Below, piece after piece: positions 1 through 6,835 of a DNA stretch of 35,538 bases (its first letter is position 1; each line of letters begins with the position of its first letter). The notes under the pieces are model-generated. The model was given only the letters and a program-made list of their open reading frames with translations. It had not been told where the DNA came from and did no database searches. The DNA comes from BPGL01 sp035463115 (lineage in GTDB: Bacteria; Actinomycetota; UBA4738; HRBIN12): NCBI GenBank assembly GCA_035463115.1, contig DATHTO010000088.1:1-35538 (forward strand), written 5' to 3'. A program made the translations under genes and the position numbers.

Positions 1-633
1 ACCGATCTCGCCCGTCATGATCATCAGGTCGGTGTCGGGGTCGGCCTCGAAGAGCTCGAGCGCCTCGACGAAGCCGATCCCGTGGACGGGGTCGCCGCCC
101 ATGCCGACGCACGTCGACTGCCCGATGCCCTTCGTCGTGAGTTCGTGGACGATCTGGTAGACGAGCGTGCCGCTCCGGCTCACGAAGCCGACGCGGCCCG
201 GGGCGCAGACCTCGCCGGGGATGATCCCGACGTTCGCGACGCCCGGCGTGATGACGCCCGGGCAGTTCGGACCGACGAGCGTCGTCGACGTGCCCCTCAG
301 GTAGCTGTGGACCTCGGCCATGTCGCGGACCGGGATCTGCTCGGTGATGCAGACGACGAGTCCGACGCCGGCGTCGGCGGCCTCGAGGATCGCCTCGGCG
401 GCGAACCGCGGCGGCACGAAGATCATCGACGTGTTGGCGCCCGTCCCCCGCACGGCGTCGGCGACCGTGTCGAAGATCGGGATCCCGTCGAAGTCCTGGC
501 CGCCCTTGCCGGGCGTCACGCCGCCGACGACCACGGTTCCGTAGGCGACGTTCCTGCGCGTGTGGAAGCTGCCCTCGCTCCCGGTGATGCCCTGGACGAC
601 CAGCTTCGTGGCGGCGTCGACGAGGATGCTCAT
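1..633 (-). CDS. sucD: Succinyl-CoA ligase (ADP-forming) alpha subunit, partial
   Basis: The gene runs off the left edge, so only the first 211 residues are present. With SucC it interconverts succinyl-CoA and succinate with nucleotide phosphorylation in the cytosol. Visible are the CoA-binding N-terminal region (MSILVDAATKLVVQGITGSE), the GPNCPGVITP segment, the SRSGTL loop and a GMGGDPVHG segment matching the family GIGGDP motif. The family is about 290 residues long, so the missing 80 or so carry the phosphorylated active-site His. The ATG start overlaps the sucC stop (ATGA), implying translational coupling. Downstream of a B12-binding mutase subunit it may finish propionate/methylmalonyl-CoA conversion as well as serving the TCA cycle. 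Identity is secure. Confidence 0.95.
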   Translation of the reverse strand, partial: MSILVDAATKLVVQGITGSEGSFHTRRNVAYGTVVVGGVTPGKGGQDFDGIPIFDTVADAVRGTGANTSMIFVPPRFAAEAILEAADAGVGLVVCITEQIPVRDMAEVHSYLRGTSTTLVGPNCPGVITPGVANVGIIPGEVCAPGRVGFVSRSGTLVYQIVHELTTKGIGQSTCVGMGGDPVHGIGFVEALELFEADPDTDLMIMTGEIG

Positions 634-1772
634 GCCGCCTCCTTCGCGAGCGACGCGGCGTCGGCGGCGGCGCCGTCCATCGTCGGTGCGCTCACGATCC
701 GCGGATGGGCGGCGTCCGTGATGATGCGGCGGCCTGCCTCCGCGTTCGTCCCGTCGAGTCGGACCACGATCGGAACCGTCGCCTCGACGCGTCCGAGCGC
801 CTCGAGGATGCCCTGCGCCACGACGTCGCAGCGGGTGATGCCCCCGAAGATGTTGATGAACACGGCCCTCACCGACGGATCCGACAGGATGACCTCGAGC
901 GACGTCGACATCGTGTCGGCGCTGGCGCCGCCGCCGATGTCGAGGAAGTTCGCCGCCTTCGCGCCGTGCTGCGCGACGACGTCGAGCGTCGACATCACGA
1001 GCCCGGCGCCGTTGCCGATGATGCCGACCTCGCCGTCGAGCTTCACGTACTGCAGCCCGGCCTCCTTCGCCCGCTGTTCGACGGGGTCGATCGGGAACTC
1101 GGCGCGGAGCTCCGCGAGATCGGGATGGCGGACGAGCGCGTTGTCGTCGATCGTGACCTTCGCGTCGAGGGCGATGACCTCGCCGCCCTCGAGCTGGACG
1201 AGCGGGTTCACCTCCACGAGCGTCGCGTCGCGGTCGTGGAGCACCGTGAAGAGCTTCCGCAGGATGTCGCCGGCACCCTCGCGCGCGTCGATCGGGAGCG
1301 TCCCGGTCAGCTCACGCACGTGGTACGTGCGCAGACCGAGCATCGGGTCGACGTGCACGCGACGGATCGCGTCGGGGCGTTCGGCGGCGAGCGTCTCGAT
1401 GTCGACGCCGCCCTCGGCGGTCATCATCGCGAGGTACTCGCCGTTCGAGCGGTCGAGCACGATCGACGTGTAGAACTCCCGCGCGATCGGCAGCTTCTCC
1501 TCCACGAGGACGCGGTCGACGGCGTGCCCCGCGAAGCCGTCGCGCATCATCCGCGCCGCCTCGTCCGACGCCTGCTCCGGCGTATCGACGAGGACCACGC
1601 CGCCGCCCTTGCCGCGGCCTCCGGCCTGGACCTGGACCTTCACGACGGCGCCGCCGCCGAGGGTCCGCGCGGCCTCGGCGGCCTCATCGGCCGAGCGCAC
1701 GACGATGCCGCGCGGCGTGGGGATATCGGAGGCGCGGAAGAGCTCCTTGCCCATGTGCTCGTAGAGATCCAT
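630..1772 (-). CDS. sucC: Succinyl-CoA ligase (ADP-forming) beta subunit
   Basis: A 380-residue ATP-grasp protein, normal length for SucC, which binds nucleotide and pairs with SucD to make succinyl-CoA synthetase. It begins MDLYEHMGKELF, close to the standard MDLxEYQxKELF opening. The ATP-grasp lysine region VVKVQVQAGGRGKGGGV is at about residues 43-59, the metal-binding segment LVEVNPLV near 185, and the conserved NIFGGITRCD loop near 308. It begins about 30 nt after the stop of the B12-binding gene and overlaps sucD by 4 nt, so the three genes form a minus-strand operon. Nothing is unusual in the sequence. Assignment is firm. Confidence 0.96.
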   Translation of the reverse strand: MDLYEHMGKELFRASDIPTPRGIVVRSADEAAEAARTLGGGAVVKVQVQAGGRGKGGGVVLVDTPEQASDEAARMMRDGFAGHAVDRVLVEEKLPIAREFYTSIVLDRSNGEYLAMMTAEGGVDIETLAAERPDAIRRVHVDPMLGLRTYHVRELTGTLPIDAREGAGDILRKLFTVLHDRDATLVEVNPLVQLEGGEVIALDAKVTIDDNALVRHPDLAELRAEFPIDPVEQRAKEAGLQYVKLDGEVGIIGNGAGLVMSTLDVVAQHGAKAANFLDIGGGASADTMSTSLEVILSDPSVRAVFINIFGGITRCDVVAQGILEALGRVEATVPIVVRLDGTNAEAGRRIITDAAHPRIVSAPTMDGAAADAASLAKEAA

Positions 1773-1804
1773 CGGCTCCTCGGTTCGTCGGTGGTCGAAC
1801 GGCG

Positions 1805-2215
1805 CTAGCCGGCCGCCGCGGGGTGCGAGAGTCGCTCACGGAGCCACGCCGCGATGTCCTGCGTGTTCGCTCCGGGGGTGAAGATCTTCTCGACGCCCTC
1901 CGCCTCGAGCGTCGGGATGTCCTCGGCGGGGATGATGCCTCCGCCGAAGACGAGGATGTCGTCGGCGTCGCGTTCGCGGAGGAGCCGGACGACCTTCGGG
2001 AACAGCGTCATGTGCGCGCCGGAATGGAGCGACAGTCCGACGGCGTCGGCGTCCTCCTGGATCGCGGTCTCGACGATCTGCTCGGGGGTCTGGTGCAGGC
2101 CGGTGTAGATCACCTCGAACCCGGCATCGCGCAGGGCGCGCGCGACGATCTTCGCGCCGCGGTCGTGGCCGTCGAGCCCCGGCTTCGCCACGATCACGCG
2201 GAAGGTCTCCCCCAT
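1805..2215 (-). CDS. Methylmalonyl-CoA mutase, cobalamin-binding (C-terminal/small) subunit
   Basis: A 136-residue free-standing B12-binding domain. The base-off cobalamin motif DxHxxG appears as LDGHDRG at residues 14-20 (lower His ligand His17), followed by the SLHSGAHM segment near 62-69 and the GGGIIP loop near 92-97. The length fits the separate small subunit found where the mutase is split into a catalytic chain and a B12 chain. The catalytic chain is not in the window. As first gene of an operon with sucC-sucD it probably feeds succinyl-CoA from methylmalonyl-CoA into ATP-forming conversion to succinate. Other acyl-CoA mutases (for example ethylmalonyl- or isobutyryl-CoA mutase) use the same small subunit type, so the exact substrate is not fixed. 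Confidence 0.9.
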   Translation of the reverse strand: MGETFRVIVAKPGLDGHDRGAKIVARALRDAGFEVIYTGLHQTPEQIVETAIQEDADAVGLSLHSGAHMTLFPKVVRLLRERDADDILVFGGGIIPAEDIPTLEAEGVEKIFTPGANTQDIAAWLRERLSHPAAAG

Positions 2216-2224
2216 CGTGGACGG

Positions 2225-2230
2225 AGTCTA
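2225..2230 (-). promoter_or_regulatory. Putative -10 box TAGACT, leaderless start of the B12-binding gene
   Basis: TAGACT on the minus strand ends 9 nt before the ATG at 2215 and no Shine-Dalgarno lies between, the layout of a leaderless transcript. The same hexamer at the same distance precedes three other genes here (12795, 13634, 24186). No clear -35 is visible. Confidence 0.45.
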
Positions 2231-2314
2231 GCGAAGCTCCGGCGCCGACCTCTCAGACGATGGTTCCGCGCCGGCTGTTGCGGAGCCGGGCGGAACCCGC
2301 AGAGACTTACCACC

Positions 2315-3185
2315 ATGGACGTGCGTCGGACGTTCGACGATCCCGATGAGGTCGTGGAGTGCGCCGGTACCCGCGAGGAGGTCGTGACGACGATCGGAGG
2401 GCTCACGATGTCCCGGTCGACGCAGCCCCCCGGGTGGAGGTGGTCGGAGCACTTCAAGCCGCTCATCGGAGGCAACCTCTGCCAGGCCCACCACATCGGG
2501 ATCGTGCTCTCCGGACGCCAGGGTGCGATCCTCGCCGACGGCACGACGATCGAGATCGGATCCGGCGACCTCTACGACCTCCCACCGGGCCACGACGGCT
2601 ACACGGTCGGTGACGAGCCGTGCGTGATGACCGAGTGGTCGGGCGTTCGCACATGGGTCGGAGGGTCTCTCCGCCACCGCGTGGTACGCACGTTGATGTT
2701 CACGGACGTCGTCGACTCCACGAGGACGGCCTCGCGACTCGGCGACGCCGCCTGGCACGACCTCCTGTCGCTCCACGTCCACGCGTCACAGGACTCCGTC
2801 GAGCGGTTCGGCGGCGTCGTCGTGAAGCAGACGGGTGACGGCATGCTCGCCGCGTTCGAGGTCACCGCCGGAGCGGTCCGATGCGCACTGGCGATCCGCG
2901 ACGATGCGACCCGCCAGGGCATCTCGATCCGTTGCGGCGTCCACACGGGGGGAGGTCGACCTCGCCGGAGGCGACCTGCGTGGGCTGGCCGTGCACGAGG
3001 CTGCCCGGATCATGGCCGCGGCAGGCGCCGGCGAGGTGTTCACGTCCGAAGCGACGATGGCCCTGTGCAGGCGCGCGGCGCTCACGTTCGAGGACGCCGG
3101 AGAGCATCAGCTCAAGGGCGTCCCCGACCTGTGGAGCCTGTTCCGTGTGGCAGGGACGCCCGACCAGGGAGCACCCGCACGATGA
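2315..3185 (+). pseudogene. Cupin-class III nucleotide cyclase protein, frameshifted
   Basis: From ATG 2315 the reading frame encodes an N-terminal cupin-like segment (SGDLYDLPPGHDGYTVGDEP, near residues 83-103) and then a class III adenylate/guanylate cyclase domain with the metal-binding LMFTDVVDST and KQTGDGMLAAF motifs. At the G6 tract 2947-2952 the frame is lost. Removing one G restores HTGEVDLAGGDLRGLAVHEAARI and the family ending EDAGEHQLKGVPDLWSLFRV, with a stop at 3183-3185. The repaired product is about 289 residues. As read, the protein stops being cyclase-like after the conserved GVHTG and the catalytic Arg region is lost. Either a recent pseudogene or a homopolymer sequencing error; both halves look intact, which favours an error or a very recent event. 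It heads a tandem set of related cyclases. Confidence 0.7.
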
Positions 3186-3451
3186 ACGTGCCGGAGACCC
3201 GGTACGCGCGCACGCTCTTGCACCTCGCCGGGATGGAGCGCGCCTCGCTCCTCGCGTGGGGTGACGTGGCGGCGCTTGCCGTCGAAGGTGTCGGGCCGCT
3301 CGGGATCGAGATCCGCGCAGGGCTGCACACCGGGGAGATCCAACGCGACGGCGACGACGTGGCCGGGGTCGCGGGCGATGACGAGTTGAAGAGCGTGCCG
3401 GATCGGTGGCGCCTGTACCGGGTGGATGCGCGTGCCCGTCGGGAGACGTGA
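3182..3451 (+). pseudogene. Internally deleted remnant of an alpha/beta-hydrolase-cyclase fusion
   Basis: An 89-codon ORF whose ATG overlaps the preceding TGA (ATGA). Its head, PETRYAR, matches the start of the next genes (PETRYAK). It then jumps to the end of the cyclase domain: GPLGIEIRAGLHTGEI and finally ELKSVPDRWRLYRV, against PLGIEVRAGVHTGEV and ELKGVPDRWRLYRV in the following copy. Almost all of the hydrolase domain and the metal-binding half of the cyclase are absent, so no enzyme activity is expected. It is best read as a paralogue collapsed by internal deletion. A small functional protein cannot be excluded, because the ORF itself has no stop codon. Confidence 0.65.
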
Positions 3452-3452
3452 G

Positions 3453-4799
3453 GTGCCGGCACCCGAGACCCGCTACGCGAAGACGGCGGATGGCGTCCAC
3501 ATCGCGTACCAGGTCGTCGGCGAGGGACCGATCGACATCGTGTTCGTGATGGGCTGGGTCACGAACGTCGACGTGATGTGGGACGAGTCGGACTTCGCGA
3601 GGTTCCTCGAGCGGCTCGCGCGGTTCTCCCGACTGATCCTCTTCGACAAGCGCGGCGTCGGGCTGTCCGATCGCGTGTCGGATGACCGCCTCCCCGACCT
3701 CGAGACGAGGATGGACGACGTGCGTGCGGTGATGGACGCCGTCGGGTCCGAGCGAGCGGTCGTGTTCGGTGTTTCCGAAGGCGGCCCGATGTCGATGCTG
3801 TTCGCCGCCACGTATCCGGACCGGACCGTCGCCCTGGTCCTCTACGGGACGGTCGCGGACTTCACCGCTCGAGGGCCCGACTACAAGGAGGACCCGGCCG
3901 CGTACCTCGAACGGATGGAGCACCGATGGGGGACGGTGGGGTTCGCCCGCGATGAGGTCCGGAACTGGGGGGCGCCGGGACACGAGACCGACGAGCGGCT
4001 GATCGAGTGGCTCGCCTCGTACATGCGCAAGTCCGCCAGCCCGGGCGCCGCGATCGCGCTCGAGCGGATGAACCGCGAGATCAACGCGACCCACGCGTTG
4101 GCGGCGATCCACCTCCCGACGCTCGTGATCGCCCGCGAAGGGGACCTCGACTTCCGCGTCGACCAGATCCGCGAGATGGCGGACGGCATCACGGGGTCGC
4201 GACTCGTGGTGTTGCCGGGCGTGGAGCATTTCCCGTGGGTCGGCGCGCAGGACGCGATCCTCGACGAGGTCGAGCGGTTCGTCGTGGCGCTCCGAGGGGT
4301 CGAGGCGGAGCTTGAGCGCTCGCTCGCGACGGTGCTGTTCACCGACATCGCCGGATCCACGTCTGTGGCGGCCGGACTCGGGGACCGGCGATGGAAGGAG
4401 GTCGTCGAGGAGCATCACCGACGCGTCCGCGGACAGCTGGCACGCTTCAGGGGCACCGAGGTGGACACGGCTGGCGACGGGTTCTTCGCGACGTTCGACG
4501 GGCCGGCGCGGGCGGTGCGCTGTGCCGCCGCGATCGTCGCCGCCGTGGCGCCGCTCGGGATCGAGGTCCGGGCGGGCGTCCACACGGGAGAGGTCGAGAT
4601 GATCGACGGCAAGGCGGGGGGTATGGCCGTCGTGATCGGCGCCCGGGTCGGCGCGCTCGCCGGCGCATCGGAGGTGCTCGTGTCGCAGACGGTGAAGGAT
4701 CTCGTGGCTGGGAGCGGGCTCGTGTTCGAGGACGCAGGCGAGCACGAGCTGAAAGGTGTCCCGGATCGGTGGCGGCTGTACCGGGTGGCGACATCGTGA
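3453..4799 (+). CDS. Alpha/beta hydrolase-class III adenylate cyclase fusion (copy 2)
   Basis: About 448 residues. The N-terminal half is an alpha/beta hydrolase with FDKRGVGLSD, the nucleophile elbow GVSEGGP (Ser in GxSxG) and a late His in GVEHFPWVG. The C-terminal half is a class III cyclase with VLFTDIAGST (metal Asp), DTAGDGFFATF (second metal Asp), RAGVHTGEV and VIGARVGALAGASEV. This architecture is known in actinobacteria, where the hydrolase half is thought to sense or modulate; the ligand here is unknown. I chose GTG 3453 because GGGAG lies 7 nt upstream and the protein then begins VPAPETRYAKTADG like its paralogues; an ATG at 3426 is the alternative. The stop overlaps the next start (GTGA), so copies 2 and 3 are probably co-translated. 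Confidence 0.85.
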   Translation: MPAPETRYAKTADGVHIAYQVVGEGPIDIVFVMGWVTNVDVMWDESDFARFLERLARFSRLILFDKRGVGLSDRVSDDRLPDLETRMDDVRAVMDAVGSERAVVFGVSEGGPMSMLFAATYPDRTVALVLYGTVADFTARGPDYKEDPAAYLERMEHRWGTVGFARDEVRNWGAPGHETDERLIEWLASYMRKSASPGAAIALERMNREINATHALAAIHLPTLVIAREGDLDFRVDQIREMADGITGSRLVVLPGVEHFPWVGAQDAILDEVERFVVALRGVEAELERSLATVLFTDIAGSTSVAAGLGDRRWKEVVEEHHRRVRGQLARFRGTEVDTAGDGFFATFDGPARAVRCAAAIVAAVAPLGIEVRAGVHTGEVEMIDGKAGGMAVVIGARVGALAGASEVLVSQTVKDLVAGSGLVFEDAGEHELKGVPDRWRLYRVATS

Positions 4800-6127
4800 C
4801 CGACGAGACGTTCGGGTACGCGCGGTCCACCGACGGCGCGTATATCGCGTACGCGATCGTCGGGGACGGCCCGGTCGATCTCGTCTGGCAGTTCGACTGG
4901 TTCGGCAACATCGACGTCATCAGGGAAGATCGCGATTGGGGGGAGATCGTCGACGGGCTCGCGTCGTTCTCACGCCTGATCCTGCACGACCGCAGGGCCA
5001 CCGGACTGTCGAGTCGGAACGTCTCGGTCCCCGATCTGGAGACGCGCACGGCGGACCTGGTCGCCGTCCTCGACGAGGTCGGAGCGGGCCGGCCCGTCCT
5101 CGGAGGCGAGCGCGAGGGTGGAGCAACGAACATCCTGCTGGCGTCGACCGAGCCCGAGCGCGTCCGATCGGTGATCTGGTACGCGCCCACGCCGAGGTCC
5201 GTGTGGGCTCCCGACTACCCGTTCGGGGTCGGACCGGAGTACGTGGCCAGTGAGGAGAAGATCCTCGAGCTCTGGGGCACGACCGCGTACGGCGACGCCT
5301 TCATCCGCAACGAGGCAGCTGTGGGGCACGACGTCGACCCGGGCGCCGCCGGCGTGATCGCCAGGATGGCCCGGAACACCGCGACGCCGGACGTCGCCCG
5401 GGAGATGAGCCGGATCTGGTACGAGACCGACATCCGCCCCCTCCTGCCCGCCGTCACGGCGCCGACGCTCCTGCTCGGATACAGCGAGACCGACGACACC
5501 GAGGCCGCCCTCCTCGATCACGTGGCCGAACGGATGCCCGACGCCCGAACCGCGGTCCTTGCGGGGGCCGAATCCGATCACCGGTTCGCGACGCTCTTCG
5601 ATACGATCCGGGGGTTCATCGGCGTCGATGAGGCGCCAGTGCTCGACACGGTGCTTGCGACGGTCCTCTTCACCGACATCGTGGACTCGACCTCCGTCCA
5701 AGCACGTCTCGGCGACCGGGGCTGGAGACGGCTGATCGAACGGCACCACGACATCGTGCGCGAGCAGCTCACCCGCTTCCGAGGGACGGAGCAGGACACG
5801 GCCGGCGACGGCTTCTACGCACGGTTCGACGGACCGGCGCGAGCGATCCGGTGTGCGGTCGAGATCACCGAGCGCGTCCGCGATCTCGGGATCGAGGTCC
5901 GCGCCGGCCTGCACACCGGCGAATGCGAGGTCGCCGATGGTAAGTGCTCGGGCCTCTCGGTCTCGATCGGTGCACGCGTCATGTCGAAGGCCGGCGCCTC
6001 GGAGGTCCTCGTGTCGCAAACGGTGAAGGATCTCGTCGCGGGAAGCGGCCTCGCCTTCGAGGACGCCGGCGAGCACGAGCTCAAGGGCGTGCCGGACCGG
6101 TGGCGCCTCTACCGGGTGGCGGGGTGA
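4796..6127 (+). CDS. Degenerate alpha/beta hydrolase-class III adenylate cyclase fusion (copy 3)
   Basis: A 443-residue tandem paralogue of the preceding gene, starting at GTG 4796 inside GTGA. The cyclase half is well kept: VLFTDIVDSTSVQARLGDRGW, DTAGDGFYARF, RAGLHTGECEV, SIGARVMSKAGASEVLVSQT, and an ending ELKGVPDRWRLYRV nearly identical to copy 2. The hydrolase half keeps HDRRATGLSS and overall length, but the nucleophile elbow reads GEREGGA where copy 2 has GVSEGGP, so the catalytic Ser is replaced by Arg. It therefore probably cannot hydrolyse esters and may act only as a binding or regulatory module for the cyclase. Substrate (ATP or GTP) is not determinable by eye. Confidence 0.83.
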   Translation: MTDETFGYARSTDGAYIAYAIVGDGPVDLVWQFDWFGNIDVIREDRDWGEIVDGLASFSRLILHDRRATGLSSRNVSVPDLETRTADLVAVLDEVGAGRPVLGGEREGGATNILLASTEPERVRSVIWYAPTPRSVWAPDYPFGVGPEYVASEEKILELWGTTAYGDAFIRNEAAVGHDVDPGAAGVIARMARNTATPDVAREMSRIWYETDIRPLLPAVTAPTLLLGYSETDDTEAALLDHVAERMPDARTAVLAGAESDHRFATLFDTIRGFIGVDEAPVLDTVLATVLFTDIVDSTSVQARLGDRGWRRLIERHHDIVREQLTRFRGTEQDTAGDGFYARFDGPARAIRCAVEITERVRDLGIEVRAGLHTGECEVADGKCSGLSVSIGARVMSKAGASEVLVSQTVKDLVAGSGLAFEDAGEHELKGVPDRWRLYRVAG

Positions 6128-6279
6128 ACGGTCGGCTCGAGGGCAAGGTCGCGCTGATCCTGATCGCGGATCGCTTGCGTGTGCACGACGGCCATATCGT
6201 CGAGTCGGCGTCGGTTACGGACACGGTCGCATCCGAGGCGTTCATGGATCACGGCGCTGTCCCGGGGAGCGACGGATGA
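6124..6279 (+). pseudogene. Truncated short-chain dehydrogenase remnant (tentative)
   Basis: A 51-codon ORF beginning at GTG 6124, overlapping the previous stop (GTGA), with VNGRLEGKVALI. This is the classic opening of SDR oxidoreductases (GRLEGKVALITG), but it then diverges before the glycine-rich NAD-binding loop and ends at a TGA overlapping the next ATG. It looks like the first strand of an SDR joined to unrelated sequence by a deletion. The two overlaps suggest it is still translated within the operon, perhaps only as a coupling ORF. An unrelated small protein is possible. Confidence 0.4.
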
Positions 6280-6635
6280 ACCGGAACCCCGAGGTCGACC
6301 GATGGTTCGCCGAGCGCGACCACCCGATGCCCGAGGCGATGCAGCTCGCCCGCGACATCATCCTCGGCGCCGACAGGCGCGTGACCGAATCGATCAAGTG
6401 GAAGACACCGACGTTCGCGTACGAGGGCAACATCGCGAGCTTCAATCCCTCGAAGCGACTCGTCAGCCTCATGTTCCATCGGGGAGCCGAGATCCCGGGC
6501 CGGCACCCGCGCCTCGAGGGCGACGGGAAGCTGGCGCGGACGATGCGGTTCTCGAGCCTCGAGGAGGTCAAGGCCGGCAGGGAGGATCTCGCGGCTGTCG
6601 TCCGCGCGTGGTGCGACATGAAGGACCGTTCGTGA
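6276..6635 (+). CDS. DUF1801-domain protein
   Basis: A 119-residue soluble protein resembling the DUF1801/YdhG family. It has the ESIKWKTPTFAYEGNIASF segment near residues 38-56, where the family has a conserved xxIKWxxPxF motif, followed by a strand-rich SLMFHRGAEIPG region and a C-terminal helix (LEEVKAGREDLAAVVRAWCDMK). Family members are small stand-alone alpha/beta proteins without an established biochemical role. The ATG overlaps the previous TGA (ATGA). No signal peptide or membrane segment is visible. Family assignment is fairly confident; function is unknown. Confidence 0.75.
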   Translation: MNRNPEVDRWFAERDHPMPEAMQLARDIILGADRRVTESIKWKTPTFAYEGNIASFNPSKRLVSLMFHRGAEIPGRHPRLEGDGKLARTMRFSSLEEVKAGREDLAAVVRAWCDMKDRS

Positions 6636-6644
6636 GCTCCTCCG

Positions 6645-6650
6645 TACACT
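6645..6650 (+). promoter_or_regulatory. Putative -10 box TACACT, leaderless start of the small membrane protein
   Basis: TACACT ends 7 nt before GTG 6658, with no ribosome-binding site between them. The spacing suits a leaderless mRNA. Confidence 0.4.
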
Positions 6651-6657
6651 GGACGGC

Positions 6658-6822
6658 GTGGCTCGACGCAAGGTGCAGATCCGCCCGCCTGGGTTCAAGC
6701 CGACGACGAAGGTCGGCACGCTCGGCCCGTACCGCGGCCGGCTCGGGCTCGCCTGGGTGATCGCGCCGCTCCTCGCCGGGGTCCTGATCGCGGTCGCCGG
6801 GTACGTCGCGCTGTTCCGCTAG
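6658..6822 (+). CDS. Small single-pass membrane protein, 54 aa
   Basis: A short ORF from GTG 6658 to TAG 6820-6822. The N-terminal half is basic (MARRKVQIRPPGFKPTTK) and the C-terminal half is a clear membrane helix, LAWVIAPLLAGVLIAVAGYV at about residues 31-50, ending in ALFR. The positive-inside rule places the N terminus in the cytoplasm. A TACACT box 7 nt upstream supports translation as a leaderless gene, and the membrane helix is unlikely to arise by chance. I do not recognise the family. It stands between the DUF1801 gene and the dimethylformamidase-like gene, whose own -10 box overlaps its stop codon. Confidence 0.6.
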   Translation: MARRKVQIRPPGFKPTTKVGTLGPYRGRLGLAWVIAPLLAGVLIAVAGYVALFR

Positions 6823-6825
6823 GCT
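6820..6825 (+). promoter_or_regulatory. Putative -10 box TAGGCT upstream of the dimethylformamidase-like gene
   Basis: TAGGCT overlaps the stop codon of the small membrane protein and ends 10 nt before ATG 6836, with no Shine-Dalgarno. A leaderless start is plausible. Confidence 0.3.
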
Positions 6826-6835
6826 CCGCCGCGCG

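Noticed and set aside
2862..4745. 627-codon ORF on the minus strand opposite the cyclase array
   Set aside because: It is the antisense shadow of a GC-rich coding region. The plus-strand frames carry clear cyclase and hydrolase motifs, while this frame is Arg/His/Asp-rich low-complexity sequence.
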